64,000 nt of DNA from Kribbella voronezhensis (GTDB lineage: Bacteria; Actinomycetota; Actinomycetes; Propionibacteriales; Kribbellaceae). The notes beneath the pieces were generated by a model, which worked only from the letters and a program-made list of their open reading frames with translations, was not told the DNA's origin and did not search any database. This document shows, piece by piece, positions 41,849 to 53,550 of the stretch; position 1 is the first letter of the stretch, and the number at the start of each line of letters is the position of its first letter. The stretch covers positions 1,661,154 through 1,725,153 of the forward strand of contig NZ_SOCE01000001.1 in NCBI RefSeq assembly GCF_004365175.1, in the 5' to 3' direction. A program made the translations under genes and the position numbers.

Positions 41849-42220
41849 ATGATCGGACGTCTGCATCATGTGGTCATTGACTGCCCGGATCCGGCTGGGC
41901 TGGCGCGGTTCTACTCGGAGCTGCTCGGGCTGCCGGTGACGTACGAGAGTGATGACTGGGTCGTGATCGCGCCCAGCGACACGAATTCAGGGCTGGCGTT
42001 CCAGTTGGCTCCCGACCATCAGCGACCACAGTGGCCCGATCGGGAGCGGCCTCAGCAGTTCCACCTCGACGTGATGGTCGACGACATCGAGACCGCCGAA
42101 CCGTTGGTACTGGCTCTGGGCGCGAAGAGGTTGTCGGAGCATGTCTTCGAGGATCCGGCCGGTCACCCATTCTGCATCATCCCGCGGCCGGGCTGGGCAG
42201 CGCCGGTCAATCCGGCCTGA
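41849..42220 (+). CDS. VOC (glyoxalase/bleomycin resistance-like) protein
   Basis: A 123-residue protein of the vicinal oxygen chelate superfamily, starting IGRLHHVVIDCPDP, with two beta-alpha-beta-beta-beta modules. Candidate metal ligands are His in LHHVV, His in QFHLDV and Glu in EHVFEDPAGHPFC. ATG 41849 is preferred because the family sequence begins there; ATG 41822 adds nine residues and has GTGAGG upstream. The substrate is unknown. Confidence 0.8.
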   Translation: MIGRLHHVVIDCPDPAGLARFYSELLGLPVTYESDDWVVIAPSDTNSGLAFQLAPDHQRPQWPDRERPQQFHLDVMVDDIETAEPLVLALGAKRLSEHVFEDPAGHPFCIIPRPGWAAPVNPA

Positions 42221-42280
42221 GCCCGCAGCCGGGCAGCACCGCGTTTCCGGCCGGGGTACCCGGGGTCGAAGGGGGAACTC

Positions 42281-42685
42281 ATGGCCATCGACGACGGAAG
42301 CTCGACTCCGGACTTTCCGCTGTGGAAGTTCCGGACTGGCACCGAGTTCGGCGACCAGGCGGACGTGATCGGCTACCACGTCGTCGGGACCGATGAGGAG
42401 ATCGGCTCGGTGGCCGACTTCGTCGACGCGAACGACCAGCCGGCCTTCGTCGTCGACACCGGCGCGTGGGTCGTCGGGCAGCGGATCCTGTTGCCGGCCG
42501 GCGCGGTCGAGTCCATCGACCATGCCGCCCGGGAGATCAGGGTCGACCGCACCGGGACCGACATCAGGGAAGCTCCGCCGTACGAGGTCAGTACCGGCGA
42601 GAGCGAGGAGTACCGCAATCGCCTCACCCATTACTACTGCGACCTCTACGCCGATCACCACGAAGATCATTCCCCGCCAGGCTGA
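42281..42685 (+). CDS. PRC-barrel domain protein
   Basis: A 134-residue protein whose central part (about 27-90) resembles a PRC-barrel: VIGYHVVGTDEEIGSVADFVDA, ILLPAGAVESIDHAAREIRVD. The tail is rich in His, Asp and Glu (YYCDLYADHHEDH). ATG 42281 follows GGGGGAA. Such proteins are common single genes in actinobacteria; function unknown. It precedes the cellulase operon, with the CebR-type site in the gap. Confidence 0.75.
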   Translation: MAIDDGSSTPDFPLWKFRTGTEFGDQADVIGYHVVGTDEEIGSVADFVDANDQPAFVVDTGAWVVGQRILLPAGAVESIDHAAREIRVDRTGTDIREAPPYEVSTGESEEYRNRLTHYYCDLYADHHEDHSPPG

Positions 42686-42713
42686 CCCGACGGGCACTTT
42701 CCGAAACGTTTAG

Positions 42714-45467
<2,754 letters not shown>

Positions 45468-45480
45468 CCGAGGAGGATGT

Positions 45481-48408
45481 ATGAAAGACCGGACGAGAGC
45501 GAGACGGTGGCGCATCAAGCCGTTCGCCTTGGTAGCAGCGGCCGCGACAGCGGTAGGGATGATGCCGATCGTCGCGCCACCGGCTCACGCCGCGGTGGCC
45601 TGCTCGGTGAACTACAACGTCACGAGTGACTGGGGCGCGGGCTTCGTCGCCGACGTGACGATCAAGAACGAAGGCGATCCGATCAACGGCTGGACCCTCA
45701 CCTGGACCTTCCCGGACGGCCAGCAGGTGACCAACCTGTGGAACGGCGGCTACACGCAGTCCGGCGCCAAGGTCACGGTGACACCGGTGGACTTCAACCG
45801 GAACATCGGCACCGGCGGCACCGCGACCGTCGGCTTCCAGGGCACGAGAGGAGCAACCAACGGCAAACCGTCGGACTTCGGGGTCAACGGTGTGCCCTGC
45901 ACTGGTGGCAACAAAGCACCGACGGTGGCACTGACCGCACCGACCTCGGGACAGAGCTTCCAGACCGGGCAGGCGATCCCACTCGAGGCCACCGCGTCCG
46001 ACAGCGACGGCACCGTGTCGAAGGTCGAGTTCCTAGCCGACGGCGTCTTGGTCGCCACCGATCAGACCGCGCCCTACCAGGGCTCGTGGTCGGGCGCGTC
46101 CGTCGGCGATCACGCCGTCACGGCTCGCGCGACCGACGACCGCGGTCTCGCCACCACGACGGCGCTGGTGCCGATCAAGGTGCTGGCCGGGCCGTCCATC
46201 GTGGCCACGCCCGGGACGATCAACGTCAAGCAGGGTGGCACGGCCACGTTCGGCGTGACCCTGGCGAGTCAGCCCCCGTCCTCGGTGACCGTGGCAGTGG
46301 CCCGTACCTCGGGCAGTACGGACCTCACCGCGGCACCGACGTCTCTCACCTTCACCACGACGAACTGGAACACAGCGCAGAACGTCAAGGTCACCTCGGC
46401 GGCGAACGGCGGCGACCTGGTGACTGCCGTCTTCTCCGCCACCGCCACCGGGTACGCCGCTGCTTCGGTGACCGCCAAGGAGGTCTCGGCGAGCATTCCA
46501 CCTTTCCAGGAGGCGTTTCTGACGCAGTACAACAAGATCAAGGACCCGGCCAGTGGCTACTTCCGCAAGTTCGGCGACCTGCTGGTGCCGTACCACGCGG
46601 TGGAGACGCTGATGGTCGAGGCACCGGACCACGGGCACCAGACGACGTCGGAGGCGTTCAGCTACTACCTGTGGCTCGAGGCGAGCTACGGCAAGATCAC
46701 CGGCGACTGGGCTCCGTTCAAGGCGGCCTGGGCCTCGATGGAGAAGTTCATCATCCCGGCCAAAGCGGACCAGCCGACCAACGACAAGTACAACCCGGCC
46801 AAGCCCGCGACGTACGCGCCCGAGCACGACAAGATGACCGGGTACCCGTCGCAACTGGACTCGGGCATCGCGGTCGGCTCCGACCCGATCGCCGCCGAGC
46901 TGAAGTCGGCGTACGGCAGTGACGACGTCTACGCCATGCACTGGCTGCTCGACGTCGACAACACGCTCGGTTTCGGCCGATGCGGCGACGGTACGACGGC
47001 GCCGTCGTACATCAACACCTACCAGCGCGGGTCGTCGGAGTCGGTGTGGGAGACCATCCCGCAGCCCTCCTGCGACACCTTCAAGTTCGGTGGACCCAAC
47101 GGCTACCTGGATCTGTTCACCAAGGACAGCTCCTACGCCAAGCAGTGGAAGTACACCGACGCGCCGGACGCCGACGGTCGCGCGGTCCAAGTGGCGCTGC
47201 TGGCCAACCAGTGGGCGACCGCGCAGGGCAAGCAGGCGGAGATCGCGCCCGAGCTGGCGAAGGCAGCGAAGATGGGTGACTACCTGAGGTACGCGATGTT
47301 CGACAAGTACTTCAAGAAGATCGGCAACTGCGTCGGGGCCGCCGCCTGCCCGGCCGGCACCGGCAAGGACAGCGAGCACTACCTGATGTCCTGGTACTAC
47401 GCATGGGGTGGCGCGACCGACACGTCGGCAGGCTGGGCGTGGCGCATCGGTGACGGCGCCTCACATCAGGGCTACCAGAACCCGCTGACGGCGTACGCAC
47501 TGGCGAACGTGCCCGCGCTGAAGCCGAAGTCGGCCACCGGCCAGCAGGACTGGGCGAAGAGCCTGGACCGCCAACTCGAAGTACTGCAATGGCTGCAATC
47601 GGCCGACGGCGGTATCGCCGGTGGTGTCACGAACAGCTGGGAAGGCAATTACGGTACGCCGCCCGCGGGCACCCCGACGTTCTACGGGATGTTCTTCGAC
47701 CCGCACCCGGTGTGGCGCGACCCGCCGTCGAACCGCTGGTTCGGCTTCCAGGTGTGGCAGATGGAGCGGACGGCGTCGCTGTACCGGCTGACCGGCGACC
47801 CGAGGGCGAAGAAGATCCTCGACAAATGGGTGCCTTGGGCAATCACCAACAGCACGGTCGGCACGAACGGCGCGTTCCAGATCCCGTCCGACCTGTCCTG
47901 GACGGGTGCTCCGGACACCTGGAACCCGACCGCGCCGGGCGCGAACGCGAACCTGCGGGTGTCCGTGCTCAACCGCAGCCAGGACGTCGGGGTTGCGGCG
48001 TCGTTCGCCAAGACCCTGCTGAACTACGCGGCCAAGTCGGGCAACACCACGGCAAGGACCACGGGCGAGGGTCTGCTGACGGCGTTGCTGGCGCACCAGG
48101 ACGCCAAGGGCATCGCCGTTCCGGAGACGCGGACCGACTACAGCCGGTTCGACGACAAGTACGACGCGACCACTGGCGAAGGCCCGTACGTCCCGTCGGG
48201 CTGGACCGGCAACATGCCCAACGGTGACGTGATCGACCAGAACTCCACGTTCCTGTCGATACGGTCGTACTTCAAGAACGACCCGGAATGGCCGAAGGTG
48301 CAGCAGTACCTCGACGGCGGCCCGGCACCGACCTTCACCTACCACCGCTTCTGGGCCCAGGCCGAAATCGCCACCGCCTTCGCCCTCCAGGCCGAACTGT
48401 TCGGCTGA
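45481..48408 (+). CDS. GH48 reducing-end cellobiohydrolase with CBM2 and two beta domains
   Basis: A 975-residue secreted exocellulase. The signal runs to about residue 38. A CBM2 (about 39-140: ACSVNYNVTSDWGAGFVADV, surface Trp) is followed by an Ig-like domain (about 145-233), a second beta-sandwich rich in Thr/Ser (about 237-335) and the GH48 catalytic domain (about 340-975: FLTQYNKIKDPASGYFRKFG, APDHGHQTTSEAFSYYLW). The Glu in TTSEAFSY is the expected acid. ATG 45481 follows AGGAGG. With the GH9 enzyme it forms the classic synergistic pair on crystalline cellulose. A terminator follows. Confidence 0.95.
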   Translation: MKDRTRARRWRIKPFALVAAAATAVGMMPIVAPPAHAAVACSVNYNVTSDWGAGFVADVTIKNEGDPINGWTLTWTFPDGQQVTNLWNGGYTQSGAKVTVTPVDFNRNIGTGGTATVGFQGTRGATNGKPSDFGVNGVPCTGGNKAPTVALTAPTSGQSFQTGQAIPLEATASDSDGTVSKVEFLADGVLVATDQTAPYQGSWSGASVGDHAVTARATDDRGLATTTALVPIKVLAGPSIVATPGTINVKQGGTATFGVTLASQPPSSVTVAVARTSGSTDLTAAPTSLTFTTTNWNTAQNVKVTSAANGGDLVTAVFSATATGYAAASVTAKEVSASIPPFQEAFLTQYNKIKDPASGYFRKFGDLLVPYHAVETLMVEAPDHGHQTTSEAFSYYLWLEASYGKITGDWAPFKAAWASMEKFIIPAKADQPTNDKYNPAKPATYAPEHDKMTGYPSQLDSGIAVGSDPIAAELKSAYGSDDVYAMHWLLDVDNTLGFGRCGDGTTAPSYINTYQRGSSESVWETIPQPSCDTFKFGGPNGYLDLFTKDSSYAKQWKYTDAPDADGRAVQVALLANQWATAQGKQAEIAPELAKAAKMGDYLRYAMFDKYFKKIGNCVGAAACPAGTGKDSEHYLMSWYYAWGGATDTSAGWAWRIGDGASHQGYQNPLTAYALANVPALKPKSATGQQDWAKSLDRQLEVLQWLQSADGGIAGGVTNSWEGNYGTPPAGTPTFYGMFFDPHPVWRDPPSNRWFGFQVWQMERTASLYRLTGDPRAKKILDKWVPWAITNSTVGTNGAFQIPSDLSWTGAPDTWNPTAPGANANLRVSVLNRSQDVGVAASFAKTLLNYAAKSGNTTARTTGEGLLTALLAHQDAKGIAVPETRTDYSRFDDKYDATTGEGPYVPSGWTGNMPNGDVIDQNSTFLSIRSYFKNDPEWPKVQQYLDGGPAPTFTYHRFWAQAEIATAFALQAELFG

Positions 48409-48420
48409 CCACCACCAAGC

Positions 48421-48458
48421 GCGTGCCCCCGACCCATGGCCCCGGGCCGGGGGCACGC
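48421..48458. terminator. Terminator after the cellulase operon
   Basis: GCGTGCCCCCG and CGGGGGCACGC form a perfect 11-bp stem with a 16-base loop, 12 bases beyond the GH48 stop and before a convergent esterase gene. Confidence 0.8.
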
Positions 48459-48470
48459 ACCGGCCGACCC

Positions 48471-49160
48471 TCAGCCGCCGAACGCCCAGGCGACCATCAA
48501 CGGGAACTCGGCCTGCCAGAACGGATCGCCGTGATCGCCGGCCCGCTCGGTCAGCACGACCTCCGCATCGACTGCTCGCAGCGCATCGGCCCACCGGGTC
48601 GCGTTCTCGAGAAACCACGGCTCCTGCGTGCCGGCCACAAGATAGGTCCGCGGCAGCGAACCCGGCAGCACAGCAGGCGGCCGATAACCACCGCCGGGCG
48701 AGGCACAGAAGACCGCGCCGTACACGTCCGGATGCCGAAGCCCCATCGCGAGCGCGAGCTCCCCACTCGCCGACACCCCGCACACCGCCGTACGTTCGGG
48801 AGGGAAGGCGACCCCGAAACGCGAGCGCACCCAGGCGCGGACGTCGTCGAAGAAAAAGCTCTCGTGCGCTGCGAACCGGTCCTCGTCGAACGACGGTGAG
48901 TACTCACGGATCCGCGCCATCTCGTCCGGATCATCCGTGTGATGGGCACCGACGATCATCGTGGGCGGTCCGTCGGCCGCCTCGAGATACCCACCCCACT
49001 GCGAGATCAGCTGCCCGTCACCGGCGAAGACGACCGCCTCCGGCGGTTCCGGCGGCACGTACGCCGTGACGCGGCGACCGCCGTCGTACTCGAACACCTC
49101 GCTGACGAGCTCACCCGCGATGGGCTCAACCCGAGCCGGCCCGGACCCTTGATCATCCAT
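48471..49160 (-). CDS. Esterase D-like alpha/beta hydrolase
   Basis: A 229-residue hydrolase resembling the enterochelin esterase / esterase D group. The nucleophile Ser is in CGVSASGELALA, and His in RAGDHGDPFWQ completes the triad. There is no signal peptide. It is transcribed toward the cellulase operon terminator and away from a 5'-truncated hydrolase gene. Substrate unknown. Confidence 0.82.
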   Translation of the reverse strand: MDDQGSGPARVEPIAGELVSEVFEYDGGRRVTAYVPPEPPEAVVFAGDGQLISQWGGYLEAADGPPTMIVGAHHTDDPDEMARIREYSPSFDEDRFAAHESFFFDDVRAWVRSRFGVAFPPERTAVCGVSASGELALAMGLRHPDVYGAVFCASPGGGYRPPAVLPGSLPRTYLVAGTQEPWFLENATRWADALRAVDAEVVLTERAGDHGDPFWQAEFPLMVAWAFGG

Positions 49161-49201
49161 CGACCGAACCTACCGTCCCCGGACCGGCTCCGGCAGATCG
49201 C

Positions 49202-49786
49202 TTGAACAACCTGGGGTGCCTGGTCGGTCATTCCGTCTCCGGCGGCGCCGCCACCATCGCGGTCGCTCAGGCGCCCGAGCTGATCTCCGCTGTGGTCGAG
49301 TTGACGCCGTTCACCCGCAAGCAGTCGTTCAAGCTGGGCGACCTGCGCGTCGGCCGCTACCGCAAGGGCATGTTCCGGCTGTTCGGCACCGTGTTGTTCG
49401 GCAGTCTGTCGCGGTGGCACGGCTACCTCGACCTGGCGACCCCGGGCACCAAGCCGGCCGACTGGACCGACTGGCTGGCCCAGATCGACGCCAAGCTGAA
49501 CGATCCGGGCCGGATGAAGGCGTTCCAGAAGATGGCGCAGTCGGCACCGACCGATGCCGGCGCCCAACTCGGCAACGTGCGCTGTCCCGTCCTGGTCATC
49601 GAGGGCTCGCTCGACCCCGACTGGGCGGACCCGCGCCAAGAAGGCGAGGCGATCGTCGCTGCGCTGCCGGCCGGTCTTGGCCGGCTGGAGATGATCGAGG
49701 GCGCAGGCCACTACCCGCACGTCCAGTTCCCCGACCAGGTGGTGGCTCTGGTGTCTGCGTTCGTGCAGGCCAACAGCCGTGCCTAG
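49202..49786 (+). pseudogene. 5'-truncated alpha/beta hydrolase remnant
   Basis: The frame encodes an alpha/beta hydrolase, but the nucleophile elbow GHSVSGG begins only at residue 9 of the TTG-start product, whereas about 80-90 residues normally precede it, including the oxyanion HG segment. The frame stays open upstream (to PADRLNNLGCLVGHS) but runs into the divergent esterase gene. The rest is complete: Asp in EGSLDPDW and His in GAGHYPHVQF. It is most likely a gene that lost its 5' end, perhaps when the neighbouring esterase inserted. It overlaps the TetR gene downstream by 8 bases, so the original operon link remains. Confidence 0.65.
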
Positions 49787-50345
49787 AGCCGGTCTCGGGC
49801 CGGCCGCGGTCGTCTCGGCCGGCGCGGAGCTCGCCGACGAGGTCGGCTTCGCGGGGCTGACGATGGGGTTGCTGGCCGACCGCCTCGGCGTACGGACCCC
49901 GTCGTTGTACAAGCACGTCGATTCCCTCGAGGCACTTCGCCGCGGGATCTCCATCCAGTCCAAGCACGAACTCGCCGGCACGCTGGCCCGCGCGTCCGTC
50001 GGCCGGTCCGGCCCGGACGCGGTCCACGCCTTCGCCGACGCCTACCGCCGCTGGGTCCTCGACCACCCGGGCCGGCACGCCGCCACCGTCCGCGCCCCCG
50101 CACCTGACGACGAGGAAGACCTCGCCGCCGCCGGTGCACCCGTCCAGGTGCTGTTCGACATCCTGGCCGGCTTCGGGTTGCGGGACGCCCAGGCGATCGA
50201 CGCCGCCCGCGCGCTGCGATCGGCCGTCCACGGCTTCACGAGTATCGAGAGCTCGGGCGGCTTCGGCCTCCCCCGCAACATCGACCGCAGCTACCGCTTC
50301 CTCATCGACACCCTCATCGCCGGCCTGCAAACTCCTCAGTCCTGA
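49779..50345 (+). CDS. TetR family regulator (WHG-type C-terminal domain)
   Basis: A 188-residue regulator. The helix-turn-helix is at about 15-60 (FAGLTMGLLADRLGVRTPSLYKHVDSLEAL). The C-terminal domain has the VHGFTSIESSGGFGLPRNID segment seen in the WHG group. GTG 49779 overlaps the end of the truncated hydrolase. It probably once controlled that hydrolase and may control the MFS gene that follows. Confidence 0.85.
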   Translation: MPRAGLGPAAVVSAGAELADEVGFAGLTMGLLADRLGVRTPSLYKHVDSLEALRRGISIQSKHELAGTLARASVGRSGPDAVHAFADAYRRWVLDHPGRHAATVRAPAPDDEEDLAAAGAPVQVLFDILAGFGLRDAQAIDAARALRSAVHGFTSIESSGGFGLPRNIDRSYRFLIDTLIAGLQTPQS

Positions 50346-50384
50346 CGATCGTTTCGGCCTTGGCCGGCAGGGAATCGGGTAAGA

Positions 50385-51599
50385 ATGCCGAGCCTGCGAC
50401 ACAGCGAATTGATCCGGTACCTCGTGGTGGCCGTCGCGATGCGGGTGGCCAACGACGGTGCCGTGGTCGGTCTCTCCTTGCTGGCCTTCGAGGTGTTGCC
50501 GGGGACCGCGGAGCCGACGACGATCGCCGGCTTCCTGGTCGCCGCCCTGGTCGCGCCTCACCTGGCCGGGCCGTGGATCGCCAGCATGCTGGCGAAATGG
50601 CGAGACACCAGGCCGCTGCTGGCCGGCGCCTTTGCCGGGTACGGCGTCGCGGTCGCCGCAGCCACCGTCCTGCTCGGATCGACCGCAGCCGTGTTCCCGA
50701 TCCTCGCCGCGCTGATCGCGGGCTGCGCGGGACCCTTCCTGGGCGGCGGGCTGACCAGCCGGCTGCCGAAGGATGCCACTCGGGCGCTTGCCCTGGACAG
50801 CGCGACCTGGGGAATCGCGACCGCCGCAGGACCGGCCACAGCGGCAGCACTGGCGCTCACCGTCGGCACCCGGACCGCGATGCTGATCTTCGCCGGTACT
50901 GCGGTGCTGGCGGGTGTTCTTGCCCTCGCGCTCCCCGCGGTCACCGGCTCACTGACTGACGCGCCAGTACTACGAACAGCCGACGTGGTGCGCCTGGTGA
51001 GCCGGAACCGCTTGCTGATCCGTGCGATTGCCGCCATCGGCATTGCCGGGCTGGGGATGGGAACCCTCCGCGTCGCGGCTCCGCTGCTCGGTCTGGAACT
51101 CGGTCGCGGCTCTGCGCAGGGCGGTGTGCTCATTGCCTTGTACGGTCTCGGCAGTCTCGCCGGCAGTCTGTTGGTCGCCGCGCGGCCGTTCAAGGCGAGG
51201 CCCGATCGTGCGACCGGATTGTGTCTGGCCGTGATGGCTCTCGCGCTCGCTGGAGCTGCCGCGGCACCGGCGTACTGGCTGGCCCAGGCGTCCTTTGTCC
51301 TCCTCGGCCTCGCGAACGGGCCCTTCCTCGCCGCCACGCTCACCGCTTGCGTCGGGGCCGCTCCGACCGAGGCGCCTGCCCAGGTCCTGATCCTGAGCTC
51401 CACCCTTCGAATTCCGGCGGCCGCCGCGGCGGGTGTCCTGGCCGGCTTCGCCGGTGGCGCAGGGGCGTCACCGATCCTGCTCGCGTCGGCAGTGGCTCTG
51501 GTTCTCGCCGCTGCCGCAGCAAGCTTCCTTCGACCGCTTCCCCAATCCCCGGCCCTCGACGCCGAACCCGCCGGTGAGCCGAGCCGTTGCGGCCAATAG
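50385..51599 (+). CDS. MFS transporter
   Basis: A 404-residue, very Ala/Leu-rich membrane protein with about 12 helices. Short cytoplasmic loops such as AKWRDTRPLL and RPFKARPDRATG separate them. It lies 39 bases after the TetR gene on the same strand. No substrate-specific motif is recognised; drug or metabolite efflux is likely from family and context. Confidence 0.82.
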   Translation: MPSLRHSELIRYLVVAVAMRVANDGAVVGLSLLAFEVLPGTAEPTTIAGFLVAALVAPHLAGPWIASMLAKWRDTRPLLAGAFAGYGVAVAAATVLLGSTAAVFPILAALIAGCAGPFLGGGLTSRLPKDATRALALDSATWGIATAAGPATAAALALTVGTRTAMLIFAGTAVLAGVLALALPAVTGSLTDAPVLRTADVVRLVSRNRLLIRAIAAIGIAGLGMGTLRVAAPLLGLELGRGSAQGGVLIALYGLGSLAGSLLVAARPFKARPDRATGLCLAVMALALAGAAAAPAYWLAQASFVLLGLANGPFLAATLTACVGAAPTEAPAQVLILSSTLRIPAAAAAGVLAGFAGGAGASPILLASAVALVLAAAAASFLRPLPQSPALDAEPAGEPSRCGQ

Positions 51600-51669
51600 T
51601 CCGCGGTTGGTCTGTTGATGCTGACATACTGACAAACGGGATATTGGGTGGGCTTGTCAGGAGGAATCG

Positions 51670-52410
51670 GTGCAGAGTCTCGATCGGCTGGTGGAGATCG
51701 ACAGGTCGAGTCCGGTGCCGCTGTACTTCCAGATCGCGCAGCGGCTGCAGGAGTTGATCGAGTCGGGCCAGCTTCCTCCGGGCACCCGGCTGGACAACGA
51801 GATGATGGTGGCCGAGCAGCTCGGGTTGTCGCGGCCGACGGTCCGGCAGGCCATGCAGTACCTGGTGGAGAAGGGGATGCTGAGCCGCAAACGCGGCGTG
51901 GGCACCTCCGTCGTCCACAACCGGGTGCGCCGCAAGGTCGAGCGGACCAGCCTGTTCGAGGACCTCCAGCGAGCCGGCCGCCGGCCGCGCACCGAGGTGC
52001 TGTCGTGTGAGGTCGTGCCAGCGCCGGACAAGGTCGCGGCGGCGCTCGGCCTCGCCGCCGGCGCCGAGGTGCTCGCGATCGAGAGGCTTTGCTTCGCCGA
52101 CGACGAGCCGCTCGCGATCCTGCGCAACCATGTCCTGCCAGATCTTGGGGTGACGGCCGAAGGCCTGGCCAGTCGCGGGCTGTACCAGCTGCTGCGCGCC
52201 GCGAAGACCGAAGTGAAGGCGGCCGAGCAGACCGTCGGGGCCCGCAAGGCGACACCGGAGGAAGCGACCCTGCTGAACGAGCCGGCCGACGCCACCCTGC
52301 TCAAGGTGCACCGGACCGCCTTCGACGGCAGCGGACGGCCGATCGAGTTCGGCCGCGACCTGTACCGCGCCTCGCTCTACTCGATCGACATCTCCTTCGG
52401 CTTCGACTGA
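51670..52410 (+). CDS. GntR family regulator (HutC/UTRA type)
   Basis: A 246-residue regulator. The winged helix lies at about 13-85 (PLYFQIAQRLQELIESGQLP, LGLSRPTVRQAMQYLVEKGM) and the UTRA effector domain at about 105-240 (EVLAIERLCFADDEPLAILR, IEFGRDLYRASLY). Sugar phosphates or similar small ligands are typical for the subfamily. GTG 51670 follows AGGAGG. It stands alone; the 70-base upstream gap has a repeated TGACA (CTGACATACTGACA) that could be part of an operator. Confidence 0.9.
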   Translation: MQSLDRLVEIDRSSPVPLYFQIAQRLQELIESGQLPPGTRLDNEMMVAEQLGLSRPTVRQAMQYLVEKGMLSRKRGVGTSVVHNRVRRKVERTSLFEDLQRAGRRPRTEVLSCEVVPAPDKVAAALGLAAGAEVLAIERLCFADDEPLAILRNHVLPDLGVTAEGLASRGLYQLLRAAKTEVKAAEQTVGARKATPEEATLLNEPADATLLKVHRTAFDGSGRPIEFGRDLYRASLYSIDISFGFD

Positions 52411-52768
52411 GCCTTCAAACGCTGCGTTTCAGTGGCTGCGTTTCAGCATCGCGTCGGACAGTGCGTCGGCGCATTCGCCGAGCCGCAGCCCCACCACGTC
52501 GAGCCGGCGCAACAGCTCCCGTCGCTTCAGCAGATCGGTCGACACCTCCTGCTCGAAGAGGTCCGCCACCGAGGACTGATAGAGCTGACGCACCCGGCCG
52601 GCACATTTGCGGACGGCGAGCGTCGTCATAGTCGCCTCGGCCAGCGGCGGCAGGCTCCCGATCTCCGCCGCACCGCCGACCTGGTCGTCACCACCTGCAC
52701 CCGAGGCGCCGTAGCCGACCTCATCGACAACCACCTACTCCGCCCGACCTGATCCCCAACATCGGACG
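52411..52768. other. Low-information region with a probable gene remnant
   Basis: 358 bases between the GntR gene and the hydrolase at 52769 hold no complete gene. It contains a 12-base direct repeat (GCTGCGTTTCAG at 52421-52432 and 52435-52446) and the DUF47-like fragment described at 52429-52629. Open frames on the other strand here look like shadows. Confidence 0.5.
52429..52629 (-). pseudogene. Remnant of a DUF47/PhoU-like protein (tentative)
   Basis: From ATG 52629 the frame encodes 66 residues, mostly helical, ending in RRLDVVGLRLGECADALSDAML, reminiscent of the C-terminal helices of DUF47 (PhoU-like) phosphate-transport regulators. That family is usually about 200 residues and sits next to a Pit transporter, neither of which is present. 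Read as a decayed fragment; the match is by eye and weak. The frame continues to 52734 with low-complexity sequence. Confidence 0.35.
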
Positions 52769-53497
52769 CTAGAACGTCTGTGGCTTCCCCGCGGTCGGGG
52801 GCTTTCCCGCGGTCGGCGGCTTCCCAGTGGCCGGCGGCAACGTGCCGAGGAGCGCGGCGAGGCTCTTCGGGTCGCGGCGGGCGATGTTGTGGCCGACGGG
52901 GATCTCGTGAACCTGCCAGGCAGGGTCGTTGCGCAGCCGGTCGGTGAGTTCCAGGAAGGGGCTGCCTTGCCACGCGCCGCCGCTGACGTAGGTGCGACGG
53001 AGCGCGGGACTCGGGTTGCCTTCGAGCCTGATCGTCTGGACGAAGCTGGCCAGGGGATGCCGGCGCGCGCGGGGATCGAGCCCGTCCGGTACGGCGACCC
53101 ACCGGCCGTCGGCGGCGGCACCGACGATGAACAGCTCGCGGAAGGTGTCACTGGTCAACGACCAGCACGAATCTCCGTCGGCCGGGACGTAGGCGTCGAT
53201 GAAGACGAGCTGATCAAGGCGATCCCCGAGCCGGTCCGCGACACCGGCGATCACCATCCCGGCGTAGCTGTGCCCACACAGCGCGATCGGCTGCTCGTTG
53301 CTTCGTGCAACGACCTCGATGACCTGCGCGATGTGGTCGTCGAGATTCGGCGGCCGGTCCCGCTCGACCGGCCCGTCGGCCTCCAGCCCGGCCAGTGTCA
53401 CCGCCTCGACCTGATGACCGTCCGCGCGCAACTCGGCCGCCACCGCGTCGAACACCCAACCGCCCTGCCACCCACCCGGCACCATCACGAACATCAC
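52769..53497 (-). CDS. Alpha/beta hydrolase with a short repeated C-terminal tail
   Basis: A 242-residue hydrolase of the salicylate esterase / hydroxynitrile lyase-like group. FVMVPGGWQGGW forms the oxyanion region, Ser is in LCGHSYAGMV, Asp in FIDAYVPADGD or later, and His in IPVGHNIARRDPK. After the fold ends near 222, three six-residue repeats (PPATGK, PPTAGK, PPTAGK) come from an 18-base tandem repeat at 52782-52835. No signal peptide. It is divergent from the MarR gene. Confidence 0.83.
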   Translation of the reverse strand: MMFVMVPGGWQGGWVFDAVAAELRADGHQVEAVTLAGLEADGPVERDRPPNLDDHIAQVIEVVARSNEQPIALCGHSYAGMVIAGVADRLGDRLDQLVFIDAYVPADGDSCWSLTSDTFRELFIVGAAADGRWVAVPDGLDPRARRHPLASFVQTIRLEGNPSPALRRTYVSGGAWQGSPFLELTDRLRNDPAWQVHEIPVGHNIARRDPKSLAALLGTLPPATGKPPTAGKPPTAGKPQTF

Positions 53498-53550
53498 CGC
53501 CTCATCTTAGGCCCCTGGACCGATCGGCGCGTCTGATATATGAATGAGTC

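Noticed and set aside
46033..47379. 448-residue open frame antisense to GH48
   Set aside because: Shadow of the GH48 gene, composition typical of third-codon GC bias.
52432..52752. 106-residue plus-strand frame opposite the DUF47-like fragment
   Set aside because: No start with a ribosome site and no family features; the minus-strand reading has the more protein-like helical composition.
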